Shown: positions 39,219 to 51,795, counted from the first letter of the stretch. The stretch is DNA of 64,000 nt from Pomphorhynchus laevis (GCA_012934845.2 WNNJ02001998.1:40386-104385), one strand, 5' to 3'. Numbers and translations: made by a program. The notes: generated from the sequence alone by a model not told the origin.

Positions 39219-40879
39219 ATCATAGAGTTTAGGTATTTTCCTAGTTGGCTAAGTGCTCTATCAATTCTTCATTAACTAATGTGTTTAAAAAAGTCGGCAT
39301 GATCTAGTCCTGATAATTTACCGTCCACATTTTTACATCATATTGCTGATATAATCTACATTCAACTCCACAACTTATTCTTGGCCTTCGCCACACTGGG
39401 ACAGGTACCTTATGACTGAAAAGGCTCGATAATTACTCCAGTATTCAAAAAGAAGGATCACACAGATCTTAAAAACTATAGGCCGATAAGCCTTACGTGT
39501 GTCTTGTCGAATATTTGAACGGCTGCTTCTTAAGCACTTAATTGCACACCTTGAAGCTAATAATATACTTTCCAATACTCAGCACGGCTTTCACAAGAGT
39601 CATTCTATAACTATTAATTTAATGATATATCACGACGATTAAATGCGCTGTCTGGATTTAGGTAATCATGTCGATATCATTTTCTTTGATTTTTCGAAGG
39701 ATTTTGACACTATAATAATACATGCTCATTTGATCAAAAAACTTATCAATATTGGATTGGACTGGCATAGTATATAATGGATCAAAAAGTGTCTTTCTAA
39801 CAGATACTGTTATGTTTGGGTAAATTCCACTTTGTCTAATCGTTTTCCTTTGAATTGTGGCGTATCTCAAGGGTTTGTAATAGGGCCTAAACTGTTCAGC
39901 ATATACATCAATTATCTGCTTCCACATGTAAAATCTCGATGCTTGCTTTACGCTGGCCTAAAGATTTGGCGTTCATTTGTGTCAAATAAAGATGTTCAAT
40001 TACTCTAAGCTGATATTCATAATGTATATTCATGGTCGGTTTCCAATGGTCTCCAGCTCAATAATAAAAAATGTGCTTCCATGTATATCTCTCGATCGAA
40101 ACATTATCGACATAGAGTTTACCACCTTGATGGTGTAGCCATATCGATAACTGACTCATATAAGGATCTTAGTGTTTGTGTACGACAAGATTTAAGCACT
40201 CGCACGCATACCGACTTCGTGTGCTCACAGGTCAGACAAGTCGTTGGTCTTCTCCTGCGGTCCCTTTTAAACGTTGATATTTCTTGTTTTATGACCATTT
40301 CTAACGATTTGATTCTGAATATACTTTTATATGCTTCACCATGCTGTTACCCTATTACTAAGGAAGAATGTAATCGCCTAGAAAATGTTTATCGCTCCGC
40401 CACGAGATTAATCCGTACTGTCAGACATTTGGAATATAAGGATAGACTAAAGCATCTAAAAATACATAGTCTTAGTTTCATACGAATTCGTGCTGATATG
40501 TGCCTCGTATGGCATATTTTACATACTAAGGATCATCTATTGCGTCACTTGTTGAGATTGCGAGATCAGCCCTCACTACGTGGACATTCCTTAATGCTTG
40601 GAACACAATGCATATGCCACATCCGTATCTCACTTTTGGCACAGTGTTGTATCAGTATGGAATCAACTTTCCGATACGACTGTTAACTCTCGTAATATTC
40701 ATGCGTTCAAGCTTGAGTTGGATAAAGATTTAGCCAAGATAATCGATTGTGATCTGTGAAATTTTACTTTGATTTCCTGTGATGCAACTTGTAAAGAGTC
40801 TTTGACTCACTGTGTGTTCTATATAATAATTAAAAAATTTACTCTGAAATTAATCCTACGCGAATTAGCAATACGTAAC

Positions 40880-41130
40880 TGCCGTGAGCGAAGTCGAAGG
40901 AACTAACTCTGTGCTTCAAAGTCAACAATCCCAGGAAAGGCCTGAACGATGCGAAAACGATGCGAAACAGAGACAGATGAATGCCAAAACGATGTTGAAT
41001 CAAATGATTCCAGTAATGTACAACCGACTTGGGAACTACGCCGCTCATCAAGGAAACGATGCAGTCCTAAATACCTTGACGATTACCGCCGACGGGAAAA
41101 GTGTTGTGAAATATTACATGTTTTGTTGTA
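40880..41130 (+). mobile_element. Possible LTR-element polyprotein tail, relic
   Basis: A short relic whose best-preserved stretch, LRRSSRKRCSPKYLDDY, resembles the basic tail often found at the end of LTR-retrotransposon integrase polyproteins. Base composition is less AT-rich than its neighbours. The family is not certain. It is a fragment only, broken and old; no terminal repeats were recognised. Confidence 0.3.
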
Positions 41131-41261
41131 TTAGATGTTAACGCTCTTGTAACTGATTCTAGATTTGAATTGGATAAAACTCCTTGAGTTACTTTCTTTA
41201 CAGTAACATTTTAGAAAATGTGGATACTAAATCTTAAAAACTAATTCTATTTATTATATTA

Positions 41262-41570
41262 CAGACTTAGTCGTAAGGCTTTAAGCCGATCACATAAGAC
41301 AGAAAAAAGAAACAAAAAGATCAACCAAATGGATAACTTAGAAAAGGTGATAAATCAGCCTGATCGTATATCCAACGTCGAACCCTATTTTTAAAAACGA
41401 GGAATTTGGTGACGGCAGCAATATCTTCAGGCACACTATTTCGAACAAATACTGCTCGTTCAGACAGTATGTAAAATTTTCTCGGTATATCCGGCAATTT
41501 ATTAAACAGCATCATACAATGACCTAGCAATCTCGTATTTTCTCGGAATCTAACTACATCCATAGGAAAA
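41262..41570 (-). mobile_element. LINE-B2 3' fragment, 5'-truncated
   Basis: About 300 bp matching the 3' end of LINE-B2 (33050-33330): the C-terminal coding block ending RRWIYDQADLSPFLSYPFG, plus the 3'UTR. An 80-codon frame is still open. Typical 5'-truncated LINE insertion. Confidence 0.8.
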
Positions 41571-41739
41571 ATGAATGTACAATTCGTTCATTCATTTTAA
41601 TGTACGAATTAAAACTTATTTGTACTATTAGTTTTTTCTTCATCTATATTTTTTCTTTTTTCTTTATTTGATGCTACCATATGATCATGATATGACCAAA
41701 ATACTACCATTGGTCATCGTCCCAATGGTCATTGGGACA

Positions 41740-42070
41740 TTAACCATTTTTGATAATAAATCGTATTTGTAAGTTTAAGGATTTACTTTGTGTTTTTTTC
41801 TGTGTTTCTGTTGTAGTTATCTGTAAGCGGTCAAAAACAGCCATCTGGATATAGAACTGAAGTATAAATAATAATAAACTTTATTAGGTTTATTTTATGA
41901 TTTATCAAGTTCAAAATTACGTAAACTATTTATTGTATCCTTAATTTTATTGCTTTTTTAAAAGTTAAAACAAAATAAATTACCTTCAAGAAATCGCAAA
42001 CTGTTGTACAGTGAATTTGTGTTAGTATTTCGTCTAAGATAGTTCCGACGGGCACATATTGAATTGCCAT
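41740..42070 (-). CDS. Candidate two-exon host gene, 67 aa
   Basis: On the minus strand an ATG at 42068-42070 opens 29 codons (MAIQYVPVGTILDEILTQIH...) to a donor AAG|GTAATT at 41984. A 127-bp intron ends in ACTTCAG at 41857, and 38 more codons follow in phase (FYIQMAVFDRLQITTTE...) to TAA at 41740-41742. Splice sites are good and the frame joins cleanly. However, the peptide matches nothing I know, and short AT-rich frames arise by chance. The second exon could also continue elsewhere. Confidence 0.3.
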
Positions 42071-42423
42071 ATTGATCGAAAACTTAAATATAATATCATT
42101 TAGCTATTTATTATTAAAATTTTAATAAATAATTTCGTGATTTAGCGAGATGAAGTCTTTTTGTCAGTTTCTCAATTACTACGATTTTTTAAAATGTACA
42201 TTCCTTTAAATTTAGTAACGTGTAAAAATACACAGCGTCGAATGTTGTTCCTTCTCACAGTAATAAAGTTACAGTTTTAAAAGTTATAAAATTGAAATGT
42301 AGCACATTAAGATAAATAAAGGTATCACAAGGCAAAATAACTCTAACGCCGACAGTGAAACTAGTCCTGAATCAGGCATTGTTTCGTCTGCATATGAACG
42401 ACATGATGTAGCGTGCATTTTGT
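42071..42423. other. Unassigned AT-rich DNA
   Basis: About 350 bp between the candidate small gene and the left terminal repeat of the gypsy relic. No ORF or repeat recognised. Confidence 0.4.
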
Positions 42424-42531
42424 CGTATCGCAGATAATCAGCTAAACCAAAGAGGTTTTATTCAGCACATCTATAACAATAATAAAGTTAGTAACACATA
42501 TCAATTTCAAATACGTAATGTGGATGTGATA
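42424..42531 (-). repeat. Gypsy relic terminal repeat, element 3' side
   Basis: About 108 bp repeated in the same orientation at 46152-46260, with about four differences. The shared core includes CAGATAATCAGCTAAACCAA. The full LTR may be longer than this recognisable block. Confidence 0.75.
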
Positions 42532-45500
42532 TATCAATTTCAAATACGTCATTCTTCCCAGTCAAATTTGTTAGGCGAGATATCGTTGTGGCGGACGTCG
42601 AATGCGGCTGGATCTACGTAAATCGCAGGGTTCCATATATGTTCGTGTACTCTCGAATACGGCATTTGGATCAATATATAGTGAATCGTTTGTTCCTCAG
42701 TTTCAACTACACTTGGAAAATCTCCAGCATAAATAGATACTTTGTCTATTGTTGCTTCGTTCTCCCAGTCTGCAGCATAAGTAGATACTTTGTTTCATGT
42801 TGCTTCGTTCTCCCATGCCCTCTCCGGAGGTGTAATAACGGACTGTTGATCGGTTGAACGCCCAGTTGGAGCAAGATTCTGAGTCGATATTCTGTATTCC
42901 CTTCCTTGATAACCACGAACTGTTGAGTAAAGATGATTTGAATCCAGTAGCTCGACTTAATCAACCGAAGGCTCGTACTTCGACTGCTTGTTTCGTCGTT
43001 GCGTTTAAGCAACACCCGATTAGGAGGTGTTAACCAATCAGGTAGCTTTGGCGATGCAAAAGTTTTTATGGGAAACGCCAAGAAACGTACGTGAGGTGTA
43101 GTATAGGTAGCGGTGTACAAGAGACTACGTATAGCAGCAAGTGCCAATGTCAGCTTGCTTTCCCAGTGCAGTAAGTGAAGGCCATCTGTCTCTATCCCCA
43201 GTAGGATAGTTTTTCAAATAATACCATTGAAGCGTTCGCATTGAGAATTTCTCTGGGGATGGAATGAAGTGGTGAAACTGCTACATATCCCTTGGGCGGT
43301 TAACCACTTCTTCAGCTGTCGATATTATAAAGAGGCGCCGCGATCAGAATGAATGAAGGACGGATACCCACATAATGAAAATATACGTGTCACGCAGTCA
43401 ATAATTGTTCGGGCAGACATATCACGAACGGCAAAAGCGAACGGATAACTGCTGAATTCATCTATGACAGTCAACATATACGTTAATCCGTTCGTTGATC
43501 TTGGTGAAGGTCCTTTAAAATCGATTGACATTCGATCCATGGGACGTAAAGCCTGGATCAGGACGTTTGCATTCGATGAAAAGATGCGCGGCTTGATTCG
43601 ACAACATATTTCACAAGACGATGTGAAGGACCGCACATCTATCGAATATGGTAGGTTTTGACTGTGGACGTATTGAAACATTCTCGTAATCCCTGGATGT
43701 AAGAGGCTAGTGTGTATTTCTTTGAGAATTCTTGTGTCGGCAGTGGAAGCGCATATATCTCGAGACAGAAGATCGGAAGACATATTACTTGATCCAGAAA
43801 GGTACTTAATATCATATTGATAATTAGACATATCCATACGCCATCTAGCTATTTTCTCATTCTTTATTTTGCCACGGCCTTTATGATTGAACATGAATGA
43901 AACAGATTTCTGATCGGTGATTAGCAAAAAATTACGGGTAATGAGATAGTGTTTCCAGTTTCGTACAGCTTCCACGATTGCATACGCTTCCTTTTCTATT
44001 ATGTGGTGGTTTATTTCATGAGTGTTCAAAGTTCGAGAAAAGAATGCTACTGAATGATTATTTTGTAATAAAGTTGCACAAATCATAGTATCAGACGCAT
44101 CAGTTTCCACAACAAAAGGTATGGTTTCATCTATAGTATACATTGCAGCGTTCACTATATTATTTCGGAGGTATTCAACAGCTCTTTTTGCTTTGTCTTT
44201 CAAGGGAAAGTTGATTCAAGGGAAAGTTGACATGATGTAATGTGAGTGGAGCTATTTTAGCCGAAAAGTTTTTTATCCACCTACTATAATATGCGTAGAA
44301 ACCCAACAGTCGTTTTAATGAGGCTTGATTTGATGGAATTTTAAGATCGTAGAGAGCGTAAAACCTTGTTGAATCTGGTCTTAGCATGTTGTGGCTTATT
44401 TCGTAACCAAGTGTACGTATCTTCGTCAATCTGTATTTACATTAAAAATGGTTTAGTTCGAGTCTGTGCTTCTGGGCAGCATGTTGGAACTTTTTTAAGT
44501 TGGTGTCATATTTATCAAGAGTGGTACAACAGATAATAATGTCGTCAAGATATGAGTAAACATTTTGTAATTTGTTTGTTTTATAAAATTGTTCATATAC
44601 CTTTGAAATGCAGAAACACCATTAGTAATACCCATAGGTATTTTGCGAAATTGGTACAGCTGCCCATTACTTTCAAAAGCAGTGAAGTAGTGCTCAGATG
44701 AATCTATATCGATTTGATAATAAGCCTCCTGTATATCCAAGACTGAAGAATATACACCTTTGGATATCTCATTCACTATGTCAGATATGAGTGGAAGAAG
44801 ATATGCATCAGGCTGAGTGTAACGATTTATTGTCCGAGAGAAATCGACTAAAAATCGTCTTCGGTCAGTTTTGCGAGGTACTAAGACAATTTGCGCTCTC
44901 CATGGAGATACACTCTCCTCTATTATTACCCTTGGATAACATTCTGTGTAGTTCCTAATCGATGAATTCCTGATCAGATCGGTTGTACTTCCTGCTTTTT
45001 GTTGCGACAGGTTTCACGTCAGGAGTAAGATTTCGGAAAAGTAACGGCAGTCGAACGTGATCCAATGCATCTGCAGTTAATTGGAAATCAGATAATAAGC
45101 CACCAAACTGAATCTCCAGACTATTGTGCCTGCTCAGAAAGGGAAGTCCGAGTATAAGGTCGGCACACAATCGAGACAGGACAAAGAACTTAATCTGGAC
45201 ATATCGATGACCCTCCACAACAAAATCAATCAAGCATCGACCTTGAACACGTTTGGCCGAATCTGATGCAAGATAGACGTTAGTATTGGATGTAAGTACT
45301 TTGAGACCGAGTGAGGACGTTACATAATCGTCGATAAAATTTAACGAACTCCCAGTGTCAATGAGCGCATTGAACTTTATCTTTCCGATAAATAAAGACA
45401 CTTTGAGTGGATGTGTACTGGAGATGTTCACGGTTGACAGTAACACCGCGGATGCTGAGCTTGTAGCATTACTTCTCGATTGACAGACTCTGGCGAAGTG

Positions 45501-46151
45501 ACCAGTTTTCCCGCATCTGTTACATGATACATCCTTTGCAGGACAAAGCGCTCGATTATGTCTCTCCCCCCATAAAAGAAACATCTATCACGGCTCGTGA
45601 TTTGTCTGATTATGCCAATACGATTCGAATAATGTGACGTGGTATTAAGATCATAGACTGATAAAGATTCGGATGACATAACTGAGGCTACTCTGACATT
45701 AGTGTCCAAATACTCAGATTCTGATTTGTGAGAGTGACATACTTTGGTGTGCTGTTTGCAATGATTTGGCGACATTCAATGATAGGCTCAAATTCATTTC
45801 ATCACTTGCCAGTAGTCGTCGACGTATTTTGTCTGAACGAAGACCGCGGATAAATGAATCCCGTATGTAATCACTCCTGATTTCATCGGCTGTGGAGTTT
45901 TTGAAATTACAGTCTCGTGCCAATAACCGGAGGACCTGTACTCGTTAGGTTTTTTACGTAGATGCGATTAAGTGTAGCGATATCACTTGTAAAATCTGTC
46001 ATGTCCCCGACCAGTTCATACACATATGTTCCGATGTGCATCATGAGATGTTCTAGTTTATTTACGTCATCGGGAAGAGTGGTAATGTAATAATTGGAAT
46101 TTCTTTTCCATAGCTTATATTTCCTCAGACTTTCAGGGTCATCAGCAGTGT

Positions 46152-46260
46152 CGTATCACAGATAATCAGCTAAACCAAAGAGGTTTTATTCAGCACATCT
46201 ATAACAATAATAAAGTTAGTAACACATATCAATTTCAAATACGTAAAATGGATGCGATGT
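46152..46260 (-). repeat. Gypsy relic terminal repeat, element 5' side
   Basis: Direct partner of 42424-42531, about 96% alike over the visible block. The pair brackets the whole gypsy relic. Confidence 0.75.
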
Positions 46261-46375
46261 ATAAACTGCTGTTCCATCTAATTTTAAATATCTGCTGTTG
46301 AAGGAGTTTATTTCTGAATTTTGTGCATCAACTTGACATGACAATAACCATGACTCGACTAAAGATTTAACGTCA

Positions 46376-46680
46376 ATGACCTCTCTCTGCCCATATATAT
46401 TTCCAATATCTTCTCAGCGTGCTACCATCACTCCCAATGCCGTGCTTACATCGCCCTCACGGCGTATTTATCGTCCTAATATATCATCTTCCACACATGC
46501 TCCCATATCTTCATCATCTGACCATACCTTTCATAGTAACCCATTGCACTCGTCTATACTCTATTATCGCTATCCTACGTATGTTCATACTGCTCTCCGA
46601 GTTTTTGCCAAACTCCCAACTACTACTGTGACTCATCCATTTTCACGTAAGCGATTTCTTTCTTTCGATAAAAAAAAAAC
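46376..46680 (+). mobile_element. Possible LINE-A ORF1 scrap
   Basis: A Ser/Thr/Pro-rich frame ending HPFSRKRFLSF resembles the linker and the start of the RRM-like domain in LINE-A ORF1 (PPLPRNRFPSRDRC). Composition and this one motif are the only support. It abuts an opposed LINE-A2 fragment. Confidence 0.3.
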
Positions 46681-46719
46681 AATTTATTTTTACAGTCAAA
46701 TGCGTGACGCCGCACCCTA

Positions 46720-47745
46720 ACATGACCACAAAAAGAGAACAAAAATCTAAATCATATGCCAAGAAGGTGGGTACAAAGGCGGTATTTAATGTAATAAAGA
46801 AGGAAGCGCGGCGGACGTCGAGAGGGAGCTGATTCCAGGCGAGTGGGGCGACTATGAAGAAGGATCGGAGAACGTAGTTGTTAGAATAATTGGGAACGTG
46901 GAGTAAGAGAGAATTACGGGAACGCAGTGATAGAGAGGTGAGGTGAGTGTCGTCTAAGAAAGGGAGTTTGATGAACGATCGAGAACCGACAGCGATGAGA
47001 CGAAGAGTTACGAGAAGGCGGAGATTGATGCGGATGTGGATGGTGGGCCAGGAGAGTTGAGCAAACTATGTGGATGTGTGGTCAAAGCGACAGAGACGTA
47101 GAAGCACTCGAACGGCGGAGTTGACGATGCGTTGTAGAGGTAGTATGATGGCTTTTGGATAATTAACAAAAAGGCTAAGGCAGTAATCGATTTAAGGGAA
47201 GAGAATCGATGAAAGAAGAGACATACAGGAACGGAAGTCGATAGGGATGCGGATACGCGAATGCCAAGAAGAATAAAGTTAGATGAGCGGACTTTGTCGC
47301 GGACGAAGGGTTTAAGGGAAAGGTGATTATCGAAATGAAAATCCTAAGAAATTGAGATCGTGGAATATGGGAATGATTGATTAGGCAAAAGATAGAGAGG
47401 GAGGAGATATGTCAGGCTGACAGGGGAGGATTGCGATATCGTGTATGCAATGGGCGGGTGCATGAGCATAGATGATGATGTCATCGGCGTATTGCATGAT
47501 CTTAAATGAGTAAGGTTTGATAAACGGAGAAAGGTAGCCTAGTAAAAGAGAAAAAGCAGTGGACCTAGGATGGATCCTTGTGGGACCCCGCAAAAAATAG
47601 TGTTTGGAAGGTAGGATGATGAATTTGAACAGATGCGAAAGCAACGGTCGGATAGATATAACGTAAGCAATGCTACTGTAGATAAAAAAAGGCCGTAATC
47701 ATAACGAAGGCGAGAAAGGAGAATGTAGTGATTGACGATCTCTAC
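46720..47745 (-). mobile_element. LINE-A2-type relic, 5'-truncated
   Basis: A minus-strand copy of the 3' part of LINE-A2, from the RT motif A region (about 47745) through MQYADDIIIYAHAP (about 47490) to the C-terminus near 46780. Several frameshifts and stops are present. The 3' tail is degraded and lacks the usual GTTAAATAAA end. At 47380-47400 it resembles A2 rather than the A2b subfamily. Confidence 0.75.
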
Positions 47746-47869
47746 TGCTCGTCTTGAAACCATCGACATGGAGTCAATGGCGAGTCATATATTGCCATTA
47801 AAACGTAAATGAAAATTTTCGTGTATTTCATCAGCATCAATTGTTGATGAAACATTTATGAATTTATGA

Positions 47870-47985
47870 AACATTTTATGAATTGACTTATAAATAAGAG
47901 ACGTTGTATCAGAATAAGAATTAGAGGTCATCAGGAGGAACTGATATGCTATCAGGTTTCGGCGCTTAACTCCTCTACCCAACAT
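47870..47985. repeat. Unclassified repeat, copy 1
   Basis: Shares with 56530-56650 the pattern TTTATGAATTGAYTTATARATAA followed, after about 40 bp, by ATCAGGAGGAACTG, TATG, TATCA and GTTTCGG. The element family is not recognised. Confidence 0.45.
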
Positions 47986-48128
47986 AGCAGCTGGGCCAAA
48001 TACATGCTAATGATGTATTTCCTCTGATGAAATTCGATTATATAGTATCTTATTCTAATACAAAGTATATTATTTATTATCTATCTAGTATATTATTCCT
48101 AGCTTTATCATTGATAAAGCTTTAGTTA

Positions 48129-48146
48129 ACTTTAGTTAACTAAAGT
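48129..48146. repeat. 18-bp palindrome in TTAA-rich tract
   Basis: ACTTTAGTTAACTAAAGT is a perfect palindrome inside 48115-48200, a run of related TTAGTTAA words on both strands. Simple-sequence expansion is the likeliest origin. Confidence 0.5.
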
Positions 48147-48293
48147 TAATTATAGTTAATTATAACTTTTATTAATTATAGTTAATTGTTATATAGTTAT
48201 CCTTTAATTTAGTAAGTTATTTATACATATCTTTATTAATTTTATCTTTCCTTTTGTAATTGTTTGTTATTTTCATTTTATCTCTAATTTAAT

Positions 48294-48514
48294 AGAATAT
48301 AAGATTAATTAATTTTACCAACGCTACTTTAATATCTACTAAATCTAGATTTGTATAAAGCGTACTAAAATCGTATGTATTTATATTTTGAAAATTTATT
48401 CCTTTTGTCTGTTCTAAAAATTCTTTTGTAGAATTAATACTGAAATAGTGTTTTATACCAGTATTAATTTCGATTACCTTACAATATTTTTTAAAGTGTG
48501 CTTTAATTACTTTA
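48294..48514 (-). mobile_element. Penelope-like element fragment d
   Basis: About 220 bp almost identical to 6416-6640 of the Penelope RT, covering the region around motif A. The near-identity shows that the family was copied recently, although this piece has neither end of the RT. Confidence 0.85.
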
Positions 48515-48559
48515 TTTTATTTTTTTTATTTATTCATTTTATTTTTAATTTTATACTGG

Positions 48560-49215
48560 GGATAAATAAGGCCAAAATTAAGCATTTCCACGAGCAAGCG
48601 CGCAACTACGATTGACTTCCAATAGTGTATGGGCGAGAGAAGCGAAGGCCCCTGAGGCACATGGAAATTGCCCTAGCCAGCACGAGGCTGATCCTCCGTC
48701 TTATACCGCCAATTGTATGATTGTAGTCTAAACTGTTTTTGGATGCCAACAGGGTTGCTATGCGTTTCAGAACGATGGACGCCGAGGGGACTTCCTCTCC
48801 TGAGGATGAGAACGTAGCAGGGGAGAACGTACCTCGTTCAACCCTGGATATCTTTCGAGGTATAACGCGTTTTTACGTGCCACATGGTATGCGTGTGATG
48901 TTGATCCGGACTTGGTTGAGTACGATAGAGCACTGCAGTTAAAAATTACTATATCGAGAATCACACAGTCCCGTACATACCACGTTTGCTCTGGCATTAC
49001 GGTCCCTTAACGTCGTTGACACTTCGAACACCTCACGTTTATGGACTGGGGTAAGCATTGACTTGATCGCTGTACACAGCGCGACTTTCGATAGTACTTC
49101 TGCGATAGTGTCACGAATCATGTTGTGCCGAATAATAGAAAAGCCACAACTCTTGCAAGAAAGTGAATGAGTTAAGGAGTTTTGCATACCACAAATACAA
49201 AGTGATGGGGCGTCG
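48560..49215 (-). mobile_element. R2-type (RLE) LINE relic
   Basis: Minus-strand homologue of the C-terminal half of the element at 7142-9001. It shows LCICG...HSLSCKSCG (CCHC finger), LRDRNARANVVCTG and VILDIVIFNCSA (nuclease core region), then RRRISLVLARAISMCLRGL at the C-terminus. The pieces lie in more than one frame. The upstream part is cut off by the LINE-A1 copy at 49220. It is less AT-rich than its surroundings and well diverged from the 7-kb copy. Confidence 0.75.
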
Positions 49216-49219
49216 GGCG

Positions 49220-50468
49220 GTGTTTATTTAACGTGGCAAATGCGTGCCAGCTGCACGCTTAGAAGTCTACTAACAAAAAATGAAAAACTTAAGCAGATAA
49301 ATTGTTTAAATCGGATCGGATTTGGAGAGGAGCAGCCACAATGAAGGAGCGCAAGCCAAAAGAGGTAGAGTAGTTTGGGACATGAAAAAGAAGGGAATTA
49401 CAGAAACGCAAGGAACAGTAAACATGACGAGAATTGCGAGAAAAGGAAGGTTGAGAATTGAAGGGGTATGAGAAGTTATAAGGCGAAAAGAAATGATAAG
49501 AAGACGAATTTGAACACGACAATAAATGGTAGGCTAATCGAGAGAAACAAGATGGTGGTAGGTATGATCAAAACGATTAAGACGGAGGAGAACTCGGACG
49601 GCAGCGTTGATGATGCGTTGTAAAGGAAGAAGAGTGGATTTAGGTGAGTTGGAAAATAGATGAAGACAATAATCGAGTCTAGGAAAAAGCGAAAATATGA
49701 GAGTCATACAAGAACGGAGATCGATCAATCTACGAACTTGACGGAGATTGCGGAGTATCAAGGTAGATGAGCGTACTTTATCTCTAACGAAAGGTTTAAG
49801 TAAAAGTCGGTTGTCGAAATGGAAGCCTAGGAAAACGAGATTATCAACGATATGAAGAATTGTAAAATTAAATGATACGGAAGGAGGTTCTAAGCCGAGG
49901 CGTCGAGGTAGGATCCACATAATTTTAGATTTATCAGGAATTCAGAGAAAGGCGAAGGGAAGAAAGATGATTGGAAATTGAGACAAGACAGTCGGAAGCG
50001 GAAACACTAAGATCGTGAATACGATAAACAGGTGAATGAGCATAGATGAGAATGTCATCAGCATATTGCATAATAGGGAAGTTAAATTTATGAGAAATCG
50101 AAGACAAGTCACCGAGAAGAAGAGATAAAATCATAGGGCCTAATACGGAGCCTTGCGGAACACCGGACGGGATGGACGAAGGATGGGAGAGAGAAGAGTT
50201 AGAATATACGCGAAATGTACGGTTTGATAGATATGAAGAAAACCACGATACAATGGGTAAAGAGAAGCCAAAATCATGACGAAGGCGATGAAGAAGAATC
50301 GAGTGATCGACGATGTCAAAAGCAGACGATAGATCAAGAGAAACGATGACACTACATAATTTATGATCGCGCAATATGAGTAAGTCGTTATAAACTTTAA
50401 GACATGCAATTTCGGTAGAGTAATTAGAGCGAAAAGCGGCTTGGAAGGGAGAAATAAGTTAGAGGAAA

Positions 50469-50532
<64 letters not shown>

Positions 50533-51795
50533 TTGATTAAGAACTAGACGCTCAAGGAGTTTAGAGAAAGTTGGGATAAGTGAAATAGGAACGGTACGAA
50601 GATGGTAGTGAAGAGTCGAGAGATTGCTTTTTGATGAGAAAATGAACGGTGGCGCATTTCCAGATGGAAGGAAATGTACGGCTACGGATGGACGAGTTGA
50701 ACAATGTGGTTAGGAAGGGTAAGATAGAGGAGCAGATATTTTTAAGCAAGTGAGTGGGAATTGGGTCAGAAGGAGAGGTTTTATTAGGTAATGACAGCAG
50801 AACCGAAGAAACTTCATCATACGAAACGGGAAGAAGGTGTAATAGTTCTGGGAGGGAAGTATTTAAAGAGAAGAGTAGGTACAAGGGGCCTATGGGTAGT
50901 AGGGAAAGTAAATTAGATAACTTAGTTTGTAGATAATAACCAAATTCATCCGAATTTATATTACAAGTGTAGATGATTGTGAAAGAATTGAGTTTAAGAT
51001 TTTCCAATGAGATTTAGAGTTGAAAGATGACTCGAGTTAATTTCGCCAAAAAAGAGTACGTTTAGTACGTGTAAGAATGAGATGTGAACGGCGTAAAGAA
51101 AAGTATGAATCACAAAGATTTGGAGGGAGTGAGTTGGGAGAACGTTTAAGAAAGCGTTTATACATACGAAAAGAGTGACGGAGTCGACGCTTAGAAAGAC
51201 TAGTCAGAATTGAACCATGGAGCATGGCGCAAGCGCTGAGAATGTCGGAGTCGACTAGGCAGAAGGTTATTGATGATAGACGTAAGTTCAGAATCAAACA
51301 GAATGCAGATATCATCGGGAGAGAGATAGTTAAGAGGAAGTGAAAAGAGTGAAGAATTGAGTAAAGCTGTGCAGAGAATAGTGATATCGAGAAGTTTCTA
51401 GAGTCGACTTGGTGTGGATAATGGTGGAGTCGGAGAAGGAGGATGGGGACTAGTAAGAGTAAGAGTGACAAGGAAATGACCGGACAAACCAGGATTAGTA
51501 ATTGACAAGGAGGTATAGTCATTGAAGCAGTTAGAAGCATTAATGATGTCGAGAGCACCGCCGAGAATATGAGTTGGGCTTGTTGAAAGTAATTTATAGT
51601 TAAAATCAGAAAAAAATAGTTAAAATGATATAGTCAGGGTCCTAGGGCGACCGAGACGAATGTTAAAGTCACCGAGAACAAATGAAGGAGTATAAGATAA
51701 TAAACAGTGAGAAAGAAGATCTGCAGACTCGCTAAAAACATACATGAGGGGGCAGCTGAGCCTGGACGGTATACAATCACAAGTTCCAGATTAAA
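49220..51795 (-). mobile_element. LINE-A1-type relic, 3' part
   Basis: A minus-strand copy closely following LINE-A1 (12760-15335): 3' hairpin at 49242-49258, C-terminal block, RT with MQYADDILIYAHSP near 50055, and endonuclease pieces to 51795. It has several frameshifts plus an (AT)n expansion at 50468-50531. Similarity to LINE-A1 stops at the same base where it resumes at 55887, because the A2b element at 51800-55885 inserted here. Confidence 0.85.
50468..50531. repeat. (AT)n microsatellite
   Basis: About 32 AT dinucleotides inside the LINE-A1 relic, replacing part of its RT coding sequence. Confidence 0.9.

Larger units (their letters stand above)
32085..40830 (+). mobile_element. LINE-B3 relic carrying two nested insertions
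   Basis: LINE-B3 is recognisable in three separated blocks. Block one, 32085-33030, holds the ORF1 end (RILKDLKRDDRIRLYTAKTE) and the endonuclease start (NVRSIINKIDE, FAESWL). Block two, 37380-37735, is the endonuclease-RT linker (VDQAWIYFRNTV). Block three, 39235-40760, holds the RT and C-terminus. LINE-B2 (33040-37330) and a LINE-A1 fold-back (37745-39145) lie between the blocks. Each block matches the LINE-B1 ORF2 in the expected order. The RT is dead: the YADD loop reads LLYAGLKIW and stops interrupt all blocks. Confidence 0.75.
42424..46260 (-). mobile_element. Ty3/gypsy LTR retrotransposon, broken fossil
   Basis: A minus-strand relic of about 3.8 kb bounded by direct repeats. Reading in element order it contains a gag-like segment, a CCHC zinc knuckle, an aspartic protease (DTGSS), reverse transcriptase, RNase H and integrase with its C-terminal part. 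This is the gene order of the Ty3/gypsy group. The coding region is broken in at least five places and parts look missing, so the element is dead. The terminal repeats are about 96% alike, which suggests a fairly recent arrival despite the broken body. No envelope gene was recognised. Confidence 0.8.
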
